Assembly: GCA_016926315.1 (NCBI GenBank)
Contig: JAFGOU010000186.1
Coordinates: forward strand, 1 to 10,369
From: Chitinispirillaceae bacterium
GTDB lineage: Bacteria; Fibrobacterota; Chitinivibrionia; Chitinivibrionales; Chitinispirillaceae
Reading direction: 5' to 3'
DNA: 10,369 nucleotides
Below the pieces are notes generated by a model, which was given only the letters and a program-made list of their open reading frames with translations, ran no database searches and was not told the DNA's origin. Shown one piece after another: positions 1 through 6,826 of this stretch; the stretch's first letter is position 1; each line of letters begins with the position of its first letter. A program made the translations under genes and the position numbers.

Positions 1-668
1 GCACGATTACCGGGATGAACAAGATGTTCGCGGTCATCGGCCTATTCGGATTCGGTAATCCGACCATCATGTCGAGCGGGATCAGCATCGCTCTCCAGGC
101 GACGCTGACCGGCCTGGGCGTCGCCGTCGCCGGGCTGTTCGTGTACGACCACATTCAGCGCGGCAAAACGAAATTACTGACCACGATCAATACGGACCTC
201 GAGCGGCTCTGTGAGGCAGGCGCCGTTGATGAAGAAAGCAAAGGAGCGGATATGGGATATTCTCAGTATCGTCTGGTATCGGATGAAACGGAAAAACCTG
301 AAATCAACCTCGCCCCGTTCGTTGACACGCTCATGATCCTGCTCATCTTTTTCGTGGTCACGGCGAACCTGTATGTCGAGACCGGGGTCGATGTTTCGAA
401 GCCGAAGGCGCAATCGGCGAGGCCGATGAGCCAGAAGTCAATCCTGATCGGCATCACCCGCGAAGGGACCATCCATATGTACGGGAGACAGGTGAACCTC
501 GAACGGCTCAAGCTTATCGTGGAGCAGGAAACGTCGAAGCAGCCGGATATTTCCGTGGTCATCATCGCCGACCGCGCGGTGGACGTGGGACGCGCCGTGG
601 AGGTCATGGACAATTGCATGCTGGCGGGAGCGCGCAAGGTCTCCATCGCGGCCGGGAAAGAGGGGTAA
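1..668 (+). CDS. ExbB-ExbD fused proton-channel protein (5' end outside window)
   Basis: This is the energizing part of a TonB system in the inner membrane: the ExbB pentamer and ExbD use proton flow to drive TonB. The open frame enters from the left edge (first full codon at base 3). It begins in ExbB near the end of its second membrane helix (TITGMNKMF). The third helix follows (ALQATLTGLGVAVAGLFVYD), with the polar Thr residues typical of the family, then a charged cytoplasmic tail. With no stop codon, the frame continues into a full ExbD: a short N-terminus, INLAPFVDTLMILLIFFVV with the proton-carrying Asp at codon 324-326, and a periplasmic domain to the TAA at 666. Counted from the internal ATG at 252, that Asp is residue 25, the same number as in E. 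coli ExbD. Family identity is clear. Whether the product is one fused chain or two separately started proteins is not decided by the sequence. tonB follows after 4 bp. Confidence 0.88.
   Translation, partial: TITGMNKMFAVIGLFGFGNPTIMSSGISIALQATLTGLGVAVAGLFVYDHIQRGKTKLLTTINTDLERLCEAGAVDEESKGADMGYSQYRLVSDETEKPEINLAPFVDTLMILLIFFVVTANLYVETGVDVSKPKAQSARPMSQKSILIGITREGTIHMYGRQVNLERLKLIVEQETSKQPDISVVIIADRAVDVGRAVEVMDNCMLAGARKVSIAAGKEG
241..254 (+). promoter_or_regulatory. Internal Shine-Dalgarno and ATG for a possible stand-alone ExbD
   Basis: AAGGAG at 241-246 lies 5 bases before an ATG at 252, in frame with the upstream ExbB coding sequence. The ATG falls exactly where an ExbD of normal length would begin. 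This looks like a remnant or working start site that could give free ExbD in addition to the fused protein. It is a sequence match only; use in the cell is inferred. Confidence 0.55.
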
Positions 669-672
669 AACG

Positions 673-1314
673 GTGAACCTGCCGGCGCGCGTCATGGCGG
701 ACATCGGGCGGCTGGTTGCGGCGGTCGTGATCAGTTTTTTCTTTTTCGTCGGCATTTCCATGCTGCACGCGATGATCGACCTGGGTCATAACAAGGAAAA
801 AAAGCCGAAGGCGGCGCGGCAGGTCGTCATGGAGATGGTGCGCAAGCCGCCGGAGGAGCGCAAGAAGGCCATGCCGCAGGTGCGGCAGGTGAAGCAGCCT
901 TCGCATGAGGGCAAGGCGCTCGGGAATCAGATGACGATGAAGATCGTGCCGGATCTGGCGGTCGATGCGGGCACGGGCGGGGGTGATGCCGCGGTCGTGC
1001 AATCGCAGGACCTCCAGGTGGAGGTGTTCGAGGAGGGCGAAACCGATGAACGGCCCGTACCCTTGACGATCACACCGATAGCGTACCCGCTGGCGGCGCG
1101 GGAGCGGGGGCAGGAAGGAACGCTGCTCGTGTTTTTTATCATCGGGTACGATGGAAAGGTGAAGTCGATCGACGTGAAGAAGTCGCCGTCGCCCATCATC
1201 ACGAGGGAAGCCAAACGGACCATTGCGACATGGCAATTCAAGCCGGGAAAGAAAAAAGGGATTCCGGTAAATGTGCGCGCGAAAAAGGAGATCGTATTTG
1301 AACTCCAGAAATAG
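673..1314 (+). CDS. tonB: TonB-family energy transducer
   Basis: TonB carries energy from the ExbB/ExbD motor across the periplasm to outer-membrane receptors. The 213-residue protein has a cytoplasmic N-terminus and one membrane anchor at about residues 11-34. A charged linker (about 40-130) follows, less proline-rich than in E. coli. The C-terminal TonB domain spans about 132-213 and shows the family signatures IAYPLAARERGQEGTLLVFF, GYDGKVKSIDV and WQFKPGKKKGIPV. The start is GTG at 673, with GAGGGG 7 bases upstream, directly after the ExbD stop; an ATG seven codons in is the alternative. The close spacing marks it as a partner of the ExbBD gene in one operon. The ligand cannot be read from this gene. 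Confidence 0.9.
   Translation: MNLPARVMADIGRLVAAVVISFFFFVGISMLHAMIDLGHNKEKKPKAARQVVMEMVRKPPEERKKAMPQVRQVKQPSHEGKALGNQMTMKIVPDLAVDAGTGGGDAAVVQSQDLQVEVFEEGETDERPVPLTITPIAYPLAARERGQEGTLLVFFIIGYDGKVKSIDVKKSPSPIITREAKRTIATWQFKPGKKKGIPVNVRAKKEIVFELQK
1284..1300 (+). promoter_or_regulatory. Ribosome-binding site that selects a TTG start for the TPR gene
   Basis: AAAAGGAG ending at 1290 is followed after 7 bases by TTG at 1298. This is better placed than anything before the in-frame ATG at 1271, whose nearest purine run (AAAAAAGGG, ending 1260) is 10 bases away. The site lies inside the tonB coding sequence, which suggests translational coupling. Confidence 0.6.
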
Positions 1315-2329
1315 CCTGCGTCTCATTTCCGGCTTTAAAGAACCCGCCGCCTCCGGCGGTGGGGCCGGATGGCTCGGCCTCCGGCGATGGTGCTTGACCG
1401 GGGCGCTCCTTTTTTTCTGGACCGCCGCCGTTGATGCGGGCCCGGTCCTCGATTCGGCCAATGCGCTGTATACGCGGGGCAAGCTTACCGAGTCGGTTGC
1501 GATGTACAAGAAGGCGTTGTCCGCGGGCGAAAACCCGGTGCTGTGCTATTACAACTGCGCGAACGCTTATTTCCAGCTCGACAGCCTTGCGCGGGCCCTT
1601 GCGTTCTACCGGCAGTGCATCAACACGGCGCCTGATTTTGTCAAGGCGCGGCTGAACCTCGCCATCATTTACTACATGCTCGGGGACCTCGGAAAGTGCA
1701 TCGCCGCCTCGAAGCAGACATTGCGCATGGAACCCGACAACCGGAAGATGCGTCTGGTGCTTGCCGCGGCATTTGAAAAATCGGGGGCGGTCCCCGAAGC
1801 GGCCGCAGAATACGAATTCCTTGCAAACAACCACCCGGACATGGTTGAAACCTATCTGGCGCTCGGGGAGATCTACCGCAGGCTCAACGATTATGAAACG
1901 GCCGTCCGCTGGCTGGGTGAATACCCGCATACCGGGCAGCATTATCCGTACGTGCTCCTGCTCATCGCCGATATTTACGACCAGGCCGGCGACCTGCCGC
2001 GCACGCTGTTTTACCTCCAAAAATCCTTTGAGAAAGATACGAAGGAGAAGTACACGTTCTTCAGGATCGTGCAGGTCCACAAGCGGATGGGAAACGATTT
2101 TGTCGCCCTCGAAACCGCGATGGAAGGAATGAGGCTGTTTCCGGATTTTCCGGACCTGGCGCTCGAAGCGGGAAATATCGCCTTTAACCGGGGGCAGCTT
2201 GAGCAGGCCGAATTCTGTTACGGGAAGGCGTACGCGCTCGGGAGTCCGGGCGCGGTGGTCGGACTCGAGAATGTGAAGATCGTGCGCGCCCAGAAAGCAC
2301 TGGGACCGCAGGAGGGGCATGCGGAGTGA
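1298..2329 (+). CDS. Exported protein of eight tandem TPR repeats
   Basis: This is a 343-residue protein (from the TTG start) that scaffolds protein-protein contacts. Residues about 28-47 form a signal-like stretch: two arginines, a hydrophobic run (LTGALLFFWTAA) and a possible cleavage site after VDA. Export to the periplasm is therefore likely, though the n-region is unusually long. Residues about 47-318 are eight consecutive 34-residue tetratricopeptide repeats with no gaps, for example NALYTRGKLTESVAMYKKAL, LAIIYYMLGDLGKCIAA and AGNIAFNRGQLEQAEFCYGK. A polar tail of about 25 residues follows. The gene overlaps the end of tonB by 17 bp and is the last of the operon. TPR proteins often accompany ExbBD/TonB sets and may organise the envelope complex, but the exact role is unknown. 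An alternative start is ATG 1271, adding nine residues. Confidence 0.85.
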   Translation: MNSRNSLRLISGFKEPAASGGGAGWLGLRRWCLTGALLFFWTAAVDAGPVLDSANALYTRGKLTESVAMYKKALSAGENPVLCYYNCANAYFQLDSLARALAFYRQCINTAPDFVKARLNLAIIYYMLGDLGKCIAASKQTLRMEPDNRKMRLVLAAAFEKSGAVPEAAAEYEFLANNHPDMVETYLALGEIYRRLNDYETAVRWLGEYPHTGQHYPYVLLLIADIYDQAGDLPRTLFYLQKSFEKDTKEKYTFFRIVQVHKRMGNDFVALETAMEGMRLFPDFPDLALEAGNIAFNRGQLEQAEFCYGKAYALGSPGAVVGLENVKIVRAQKALGPQEGHAE

Positions 2330-2372
2330 AACGTCGCTATGCACCCATAGCGCGGCACTGGCATGTTTTCGT

Positions 2373-2456
2373 GTCATCCCGGCGAAAGCCGGGATCCAGT
2401 GATCAGCCGCTCAAATAAGCTTTTCATTGCCGGACTCCGGCTTTTGCCGGAGTGAC
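2373..2456. repeat. 84-bp inverted-repeat (REP/MITE-like) element
   Basis: The left arm at 2373-2400 begins GTCATCCCGGCGAAAGCCGG. The right arm at 2430-2456, read on the other strand, begins GTCACTCCGGCAAAAGCCGG. The arms agree at about four in five positions, and each is itself a small hairpin (CCCGGCGAAAGCCGGG; CTCCGGCTTTTGCCGGAG). Closely similar GTCAT..CCGGCGAAAGCCGG..ATCCAG sequences are common dispersed intergenic repeats in many bacteria. It sits between the TPR gene and the glucosidase gene and may also stop or attenuate transcription. No transposase is present. Confidence 0.75.
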
Positions 2457-2492
2457 GAAGTGCAATCAATGTGAGACGATTAATAAAAACCC

Positions 2493-2508
2493 AGGAGATA
2501 TTCCCATG
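2493..2508 (+). promoter_or_regulatory. Ribosome-binding site fixing the GH3 start
   Basis: AGGAG at 2493-2497 lies 8 bases before the ATG at 2506, and a signal peptide begins immediately there. A longer in-frame reading from GTG 2452 would start inside the inverted-repeat element and put 18 residues before the signal peptide, so it is unlikely. Confidence 0.75.
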
Positions 2509-4893
2509 ATAAGCTCGTACCTCGCTCGAACGCCGCTTTTTAGCCTTGTTCTTCTCTTTTTTTCAACACTAGCTGCATTCGGCCAGAGCGGTGATTTCAC
2601 CAACGCGGGAAAGGTGGTGTCATCGGGCGGTTCGGGAATCGCCAATGCCACGATCACCTACACGAATCTGTCAAAAAGGCTCTTGTGGGATTTTTCCGAC
2701 GCCAATGGGAATTTCGGCGCGACGAGCGGCGCCCTGCCGGACCGTTCGGGCCTGACGGACCGGATCGCCGTCGCCTCCGGACCGCTCGACATTGCGGTTT
2801 TCGATTTCAGCGGAAAAACGGTCGCATCCCTGCGTTCGACCGGGATCACCGCAGGGTCCTATCTGCTCGAACAGCTCGCGCACCACCATTCTCCGGGTTT
2901 CCTCCTCGTTACAATCAGGACCGGCACGACCGAATATTGCCGCAAGCTGCTTGTGCGGAACCGCGGGTCGAGCCTTCATTCGGGAACGGCGTTTTCCGCT
3001 TCGGCCGGTCGCGCGTCCCCCCTCAGGCTCGTCGCCGCATCCGCGATCGATACGCTCCGCATCGGGAAAACGGGTTATGCTCCGGTCAAGATCCCCATTG
3101 CTTCGTATACTGCAAACATCGGTTCCGTGACCCTGACGCCGATCGACATCGAGGCGCAGGTTACCGCGCTCCTCGGGCAGATGAGTCAAAACGAAAAAAT
3201 AGGCCAGATTCTTCAGTCGCCCCTTCCGGGCACCGGTCCGGTGCAATCGAACCTTATGGGAATGGTGTTCTCGGGCGGCGGCGGTCCTTCGGGCCAATCC
3301 ACCACCGCGTCCCAATGGGCCTCTTCGTCCAACTCCTACCAGAACGCCAGTTTAGGCACGGCAAAAAAAATTCCGCTGCTCATTGGATCCAACATCGTCC
3401 ATGGTTTCTCGGACTGTTACAATGGAACCATGCCGCCGCACAATATCGGTTTGGGCTGCACCTTTGATCCTGCAATAGTGCAGAAGGTTTACCGTGTCGC
3501 GGCGATCGAATCGCGGGGCGGCGGGGTCAACTGGGCGTTCGCCCCCTGCATCGCGGTGCCGAGGGACGACCGTTGGGGCCGCGTGTATGAGGGATTCGCC
3601 GAAACCCCTGACTTGACTTCGGCACTGGCCAAGGCCTCGGTTCTGGGTTTTCAATTAACCGATCTTTCCCATCCGCTCACCGTGGCGGCCTGCGTCAAGC
3701 ATTTTGCCGGCGACGGCGGCGCCGTTTGGGGGACCGGAGTGGCCGAAAACAAGCTGATCGACCGGGGCAATGCGACGGGCGCCGACGCGACGCTCCGCGC
3801 CATTCATCTGCCGGGGTATACCGCGTCGGTGCAGGCCGGGGCTGCTTCCATTATGGCTTCTTTTTCGGCGTGGAACGGCGTCCGGATGCACCAGAACGCC
3901 GCGCTCCTGACCGACTGGCTCAAAACCAACCAGGGATTCGACGGTTTTATAAACGGCGACTGGCTCGGACACGTGACCTTTGTCACCGGCGGCACGCAGC
4001 AGGAACAGTCGCGCAACTGTTTCATGGCGGGCCTCGACGCGCCGATGCCCGACAGAACGGACGGATTCGCTCCGATCAAGGACGCGCTGAACGCGATGAT
4101 AACCGGCGGCAGCTCCAGCCGGGTTGATGACGCGGTCAAAAGAATATTGCGGGTCAAATTGAGAATGGGACTGATGAGCGGAAGCGTCATGACCAACCCG
4201 CAGGTGACCGCTTTGGCCGGAAACGCCCAGCACCGCGCACTCGCGCGCGAGGCGGTGCGGAAATCCCTGGTGCTGCTCAAGACGTCGACCGGTCTTCTCC
4301 CGTTGGCCAAAACCGCAAAAGTAACGCTCGTGGGCCAGCATAGCCAGGATATCGGCATGCAGTGCGGCGGCTGGACCCTGTCCTGGCAGGGACTGACGGG
4401 AAATATTACCGCTGGTAAAACGATCCGTCAGGGCTTTGAAGCAATCGGCGGCGCTTCGAACATCTCCTACAGCGCCGACGGCAACACCATTGGGGGCGAC
4501 ATCGCGGTCGTTTGCACCGGAGAACGTCCCTATGCCGAATGGTACGGCGACTCGACCAACATTGTTCTGCCGGGCGCCTCCCTGGTCACCAACGCGAAGA
4601 AATCGGGCAAAAAGGTGATCGTGATCATTATCTCCGGCAGGCCGCTGGACGTAAGCGCGATCATGAACAGCTGCGACGGCCTGATCGCGGCCTGGCTTCC
4701 CGGAACCGAGGGCGACGGAATCGCCGAAGTCCTCTACGGGAATTACGCGTTCACCGGCAAGCTCGCTTTCTCATGGCCGCGCTCCGTTTCGCAAGAGCCG
4801 ATCAATTACGGCGACGCCTCCTATGACCCGCTGTTTCCCTACGACTTTGGCCTGAATTTCGCCGGCCAGCAGTTGCCGAAAGGGTTGTATTGA
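2506..4893 (+). CDS. Secreted GH3 exo-beta-glucosidase / exoglucanase
   Basis: This glycoside hydrolase family 3 enzyme is 795 residues long and should release glucose from the non-reducing ends of beta-glucans or cello-oligosaccharides. A signal peptide (1-26, LFSLVLLFFSTLAAFG) sends it across the inner membrane. Residues about 34-211 look like a carboxypeptidase-regulatory-like fold interrupted at about 95-151 by a secretion-tail-like module (DIAVFDFSGKTV ... KLLVR). The GH3 barrel spans about 213-560 and carries KHFAGDGG (Lys398, His399) and INGDW with nucleophile Asp485. The C-terminal domain (about 588-780) carries CGGWTLSWQG, matching the tryptophan clamp of barley exohydrolase, and PYAEWYGD with Glu678 as likely acid/base. 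These matches favour the exo-1,3/1,4-beta-glucosidase branch over the BglX branch; exact linkage preference is uncertain. It ends at LFPYDFGLNF with no C-terminal sorting tail. It appears to be transcribed separately from the TonB operon. Confidence 0.92.
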   Translation: MISSYLARTPLFSLVLLFFSTLAAFGQSGDFTNAGKVVSSGGSGIANATITYTNLSKRLLWDFSDANGNFGATSGALPDRSGLTDRIAVASGPLDIAVFDFSGKTVASLRSTGITAGSYLLEQLAHHHSPGFLLVTIRTGTTEYCRKLLVRNRGSSLHSGTAFSASAGRASPLRLVAASAIDTLRIGKTGYAPVKIPIASYTANIGSVTLTPIDIEAQVTALLGQMSQNEKIGQILQSPLPGTGPVQSNLMGMVFSGGGGPSGQSTTASQWASSSNSYQNASLGTAKKIPLLIGSNIVHGFSDCYNGTMPPHNIGLGCTFDPAIVQKVYRVAAIESRGGGVNWAFAPCIAVPRDDRWGRVYEGFAETPDLTSALAKASVLGFQLTDLSHPLTVAACVKHFAGDGGAVWGTGVAENKLIDRGNATGADATLRAIHLPGYTASVQAGAASIMASFSAWNGVRMHQNAALLTDWLKTNQGFDGFINGDWLGHVTFVTGGTQQEQSRNCFMAGLDAPMPDRTDGFAPIKDALNAMITGGSSSRVDDAVKRILRVKLRMGLMSGSVMTNPQVTALAGNAQHRALAREAVRKSLVLLKTSTGLLPLAKTAKVTLVGQHSQDIGMQCGGWTLSWQGLTGNITAGKTIRQGFEAIGGASNISYSADGNTIGGDIAVVCTGERPYAEWYGDSTNIVLPGASLVTNAKKSGKKVIVIIISGRPLDVSAIMNSCDGLIAAWLPGTEGDGIAEVLYGNYAFTGKLAFSWPRSVSQEPINYGDASYDPLFPYDFGLNFAGQQLPKGLY

Positions 4894-4916
4894 CACCGTT
4901 ATGCCGGTCATTTTTT
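4891..4916 (+). terminator. Possible Rho-independent terminator after the GH3 gene
   Basis: TGACACCG (beginning at the stop codon) can pair imperfectly with CCGGTCA at 4904-4910, with one bulged base, and is followed directly by six T at 4911-4916. The stem is short, so this is a weak candidate. It lies between convergent genes, where a terminator is expected. The remaining bases to 4997 show no clear structure. Confidence 0.4.
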
Positions 4917-4997
4917 GCCGTATGTATATTGGTTTTAGTGGTACGTCTAGGGTGGTTGGTGGCACTTCGGGCCTGTGCGACGCCCTGTCTCAATCAG

Positions 4998-5762
4998 CTA
5001 CGGTTCCTCAAGCAGCCTGCCCATGACGCCGCGCAGGGCGGTGCGTACCTGGGTCGATGACGGAAGGTCATAAATGGTGCCGCCCATGCTGTCCATGGCC
5101 GTGATCGTGTCATCCTCGGGCAGGGCCATGATCCACTCAAAATCGCTGTCTGCAAGAAGGGCGGTCTGCTGCGGCGTGACGAGCGTCTCCCGGTCCGCTG
5201 CGCGGTTGATGAGCAGGGCGCGGTGACGCACCCGGGTCTTCATTTCGTCGGCCAGCTCGCTGATGCGCAGGGCGGTGCGAAGGCCGCGAAGGGACTGGTC
5301 GGATACCGTAATGAGCCAGTCGACCTCGATCAGGGTGCGGCGCGACAGGTGTTCAAGCCCGGCTTCGCAGTCAATGACCAGGTACGGGTAGGAGCTTGAA
5401 AGATGGGAAATGACGTCGCGAAGCACATTGTTCGCGTAGCAGTAGCAGCCCGGTCCCTCGGGCCTGCCCATGACCAGGTAATCGTATCCCTTCCGTTCCA
5501 CAAGCGCCTTCTGGATCTGCAGGGCAAGGTACTCGCTTTTTGACAGACCCGGATCGGCCTTGACCATGGCGCGGGCCTCTTCGCGCACGCCGCCGACCGT
5601 TGCTTCATAGGAGATGCCGAGCAGCTCGTTCAGGTTGGCGTTGCTGTCCGCGTCGATCGCGAGCACCGGCGTGCGGTCCGCGGCAACCAGCCACTGAATC
5701 GCGAGAGCGGCAATCGTGCTCTTGCCCACCCCGCCTTTGCCGGTAAACGCGATGGTCGCCAT
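4998..5762 (-). CDS. cooC: CooC-type nickel-insertion ATPase (CO dehydrogenase maturation)
   Basis: CooC proteins are cytoplasmic dimeric ATPases of the MinD/ArsA class that help load nickel into CO dehydrogenase or acetyl-CoA synthase. This 254-residue protein begins MATIAFTGKGGVGKST, the deviant Walker A of the class (residues 8-16). It continues with AIDADSNANLNELLG and then GRPEGPGCYCYANN, in which Cys106 and Cys108 form the CXC metal-binding motif found at the CooC dimer interface. VIDCEAGLEHLSRRT is the family's Walker A' region. The ATG at 5762 is preferred because it starts directly at the P-loop strand and overlaps the upstream stop by one base (TGATG); an extension to 5858 would add an implausible arginine-rich leader inside the preceding gene. 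It is the last gene of a three-gene operon that ends against the convergent glucosidase gene. No CODH structural gene is in view. Confidence 0.88.
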   Translation of the reverse strand: MATIAFTGKGGVGKSTIAALAIQWLVAADRTPVLAIDADSNANLNELLGISYEATVGGVREEARAMVKADPGLSKSEYLALQIQKALVERKGYDYLVMGRPEGPGCYCYANNVLRDVISHLSSSYPYLVIDCEAGLEHLSRRTLIEVDWLITVSDQSLRGLRTALRISELADEMKTRVRHRALLINRAADRETLVTPQQTALLADSDFEWIMALPEDDTITAMDSMGGTIYDLPSSTQVRTALRGVMGRLLEEP

Positions 5763-6826
5763 CAGGCGGCCGGCCTTCCGGAAAGTACGGCTGCGAGTTT
5801 CGGCAGCATGTCGAACACCTTTTCCGCGAGCTCCCGGGAGAGCGAGCCGGTGCCGCATGACGGGGTCAGGAGCGCCTGGCTCATGATGCGGTTTTTTTCA
5901 ACGCCTTTATCGGCAAGCGCCCGCACAAGAGCGTTGAACCGGGCAACGAGCGAATCGACCGTCTGTTCCGTGATTTTCTCCGAGGTCGGCACCAGTCCCC
6001 AGGCAAGCAATCCGCCCCTTTCAAGATGGCGGCTGATCGCATCTGGATACAGGGCGAGCGAGTCACCGAACTCGAACGCGTCGAAATTGATGATGTCAAT
6101 GCCCGCGTCCACCAGGATCGGCCATTCGGTGTTGCCGCAGCAGTGCACGCCGCTGATCGCGCCAGCGGCGCTTATCGCGGACGCGGTTTCCGCAAGGATC
6201 GAAACCACGTCTTCACGCGAAACCGACACGTAGGTCGAGGAGCCGAACGCCGAAAGAATGGGCTCGTCGATAAAGCAGATGGTCCCCCCGGCAAGCCGCG
6301 AGAAGCGCGCGATCTGCCACCGGCTTTTCGCGATCATGGCCTTGACCAGGACGTCGCGGAACATCTCGTTGTAATAGATCGCGCGCTTGTTCTGGTCCAC
6401 GAGGGAAAGGCCCATGGTCAGCGGCCCGGTGGTCTGCACCTTGACCCATGGCCGTTTGGGCGCGGCGGCGAGCGCCGCTTCAAGCGCGCCGATGCCGGCC
6501 GAAAAGCCGGAAGATATGCCGAACCGCGCCCAGTCGCCCGATTCCTCGGCAGCCATGTAGGCTTCGTAGAATTCGCCGACCGCTGCCGCAGCGGCGTCCT
6601 CGTCAGACGTGTCAAAGCTCATGCGGCCTTTTTCCTGGTCAAGGACCACGCACGGGAGTGCTTCGCTGTACTGGATCTCCATCTGCTCCCGGAAAGCCCG
6701 CCGGGGGAGCTGGGGCCAGACCGGACAGTCGGGAATGGAGCGCAGGACCACTGCCACGGCCTCTTCTGCAGACACGTGCGGCAGGCTGCCGATCGCGGTG
6801 GGGGTAAACGGGAGCGGTGTGTTCAT
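5762..6826 (-). CDS. MetE-like single-domain zinc methyltransferase (core methionine synthase type)
   Basis: This 354-residue protein belongs to the cobalamin-independent methionine synthase (MetE) C-terminal barrel family, COG0620/UROD-MetE-like. It starts at TAIGSLPH, equivalent to the start of the MetE catalytic barrel, so the N-terminal half needed for polyglutamyl-folate is absent. The zinc ligands can be placed: His228 and Cys230 (GVHCCGN), Glu252 (DAFEFGD) and Cys324 (TPSCGTG). The His-Cys-Glu spacing of 2 and 22 equals that of E. coli MetE (641, 643, 665). The substrate motif IDEP is at 186-189. Short core MetE proteins in anaerobes (the MesB type of Dehalococcoides) take methyl groups from a corrinoid protein instead of folate. 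The two flanking cooC-type genes fit such a link, but the actual methyl donor and acceptor are inferred. AAAGGA lies about 8 bases before the ATG; both gene ends overlap their neighbours by one base. Confidence 0.8.
   Translation of the reverse strand: MNTPLPFTPTAIGSLPHVSAEEAVAVVLRSIPDCPVWPQLPRRAFREQMEIQYSEALPCVVLDQEKGRMSFDTSDEDAAAAAVGEFYEAYMAAEESGDWARFGISSGFSAGIGALEAALAAAPKRPWVKVQTTGPLTMGLSLVDQNKRAIYYNEMFRDVLVKAMIAKSRWQIARFSRLAGGTICFIDEPILSAFGSSTYVSVSREDVVSILAETASAISAAGAISGVHCCGNTEWPILVDAGIDIINFDAFEFGDSLALYPDAISRHLERGGLLAWGLVPTSEKITEQTVDSLVARFNALVRALADKGVEKNRIMSQALLTPSCGTGSLSRELAEKVFDMLPKLAAVLSGRPAA

Noticed and set aside
604..1509. 301-codon minus-strand open frame over tonB
   Set aside because: Its low-complexity Arg/His/Leu composition and complete overlap with clearly identified tonB mark it as a shadow.
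1238..2377. 379-codon antisense open frame on the minus strand
   Set aside because: It lies opposite the TPR gene, is rich in Arg/His/Pro typical of a reverse-strand shadow in GC-rich DNA, and shows no domain.
2452..2505. Upstream GTG start for the GH3 protein
   Set aside because: It begins inside the inverted-repeat element and places 18 residues before an otherwise normal signal peptide; the ATG at 2506 has a proper AGGAG.
5763..5858. N-terminal extension of the cooC gene at 4998-5762
   Set aside because: The extra 32 residues are Arg-rich, lie inside the MetE-like gene and are absent from the family, whose P-loop is N-terminal.
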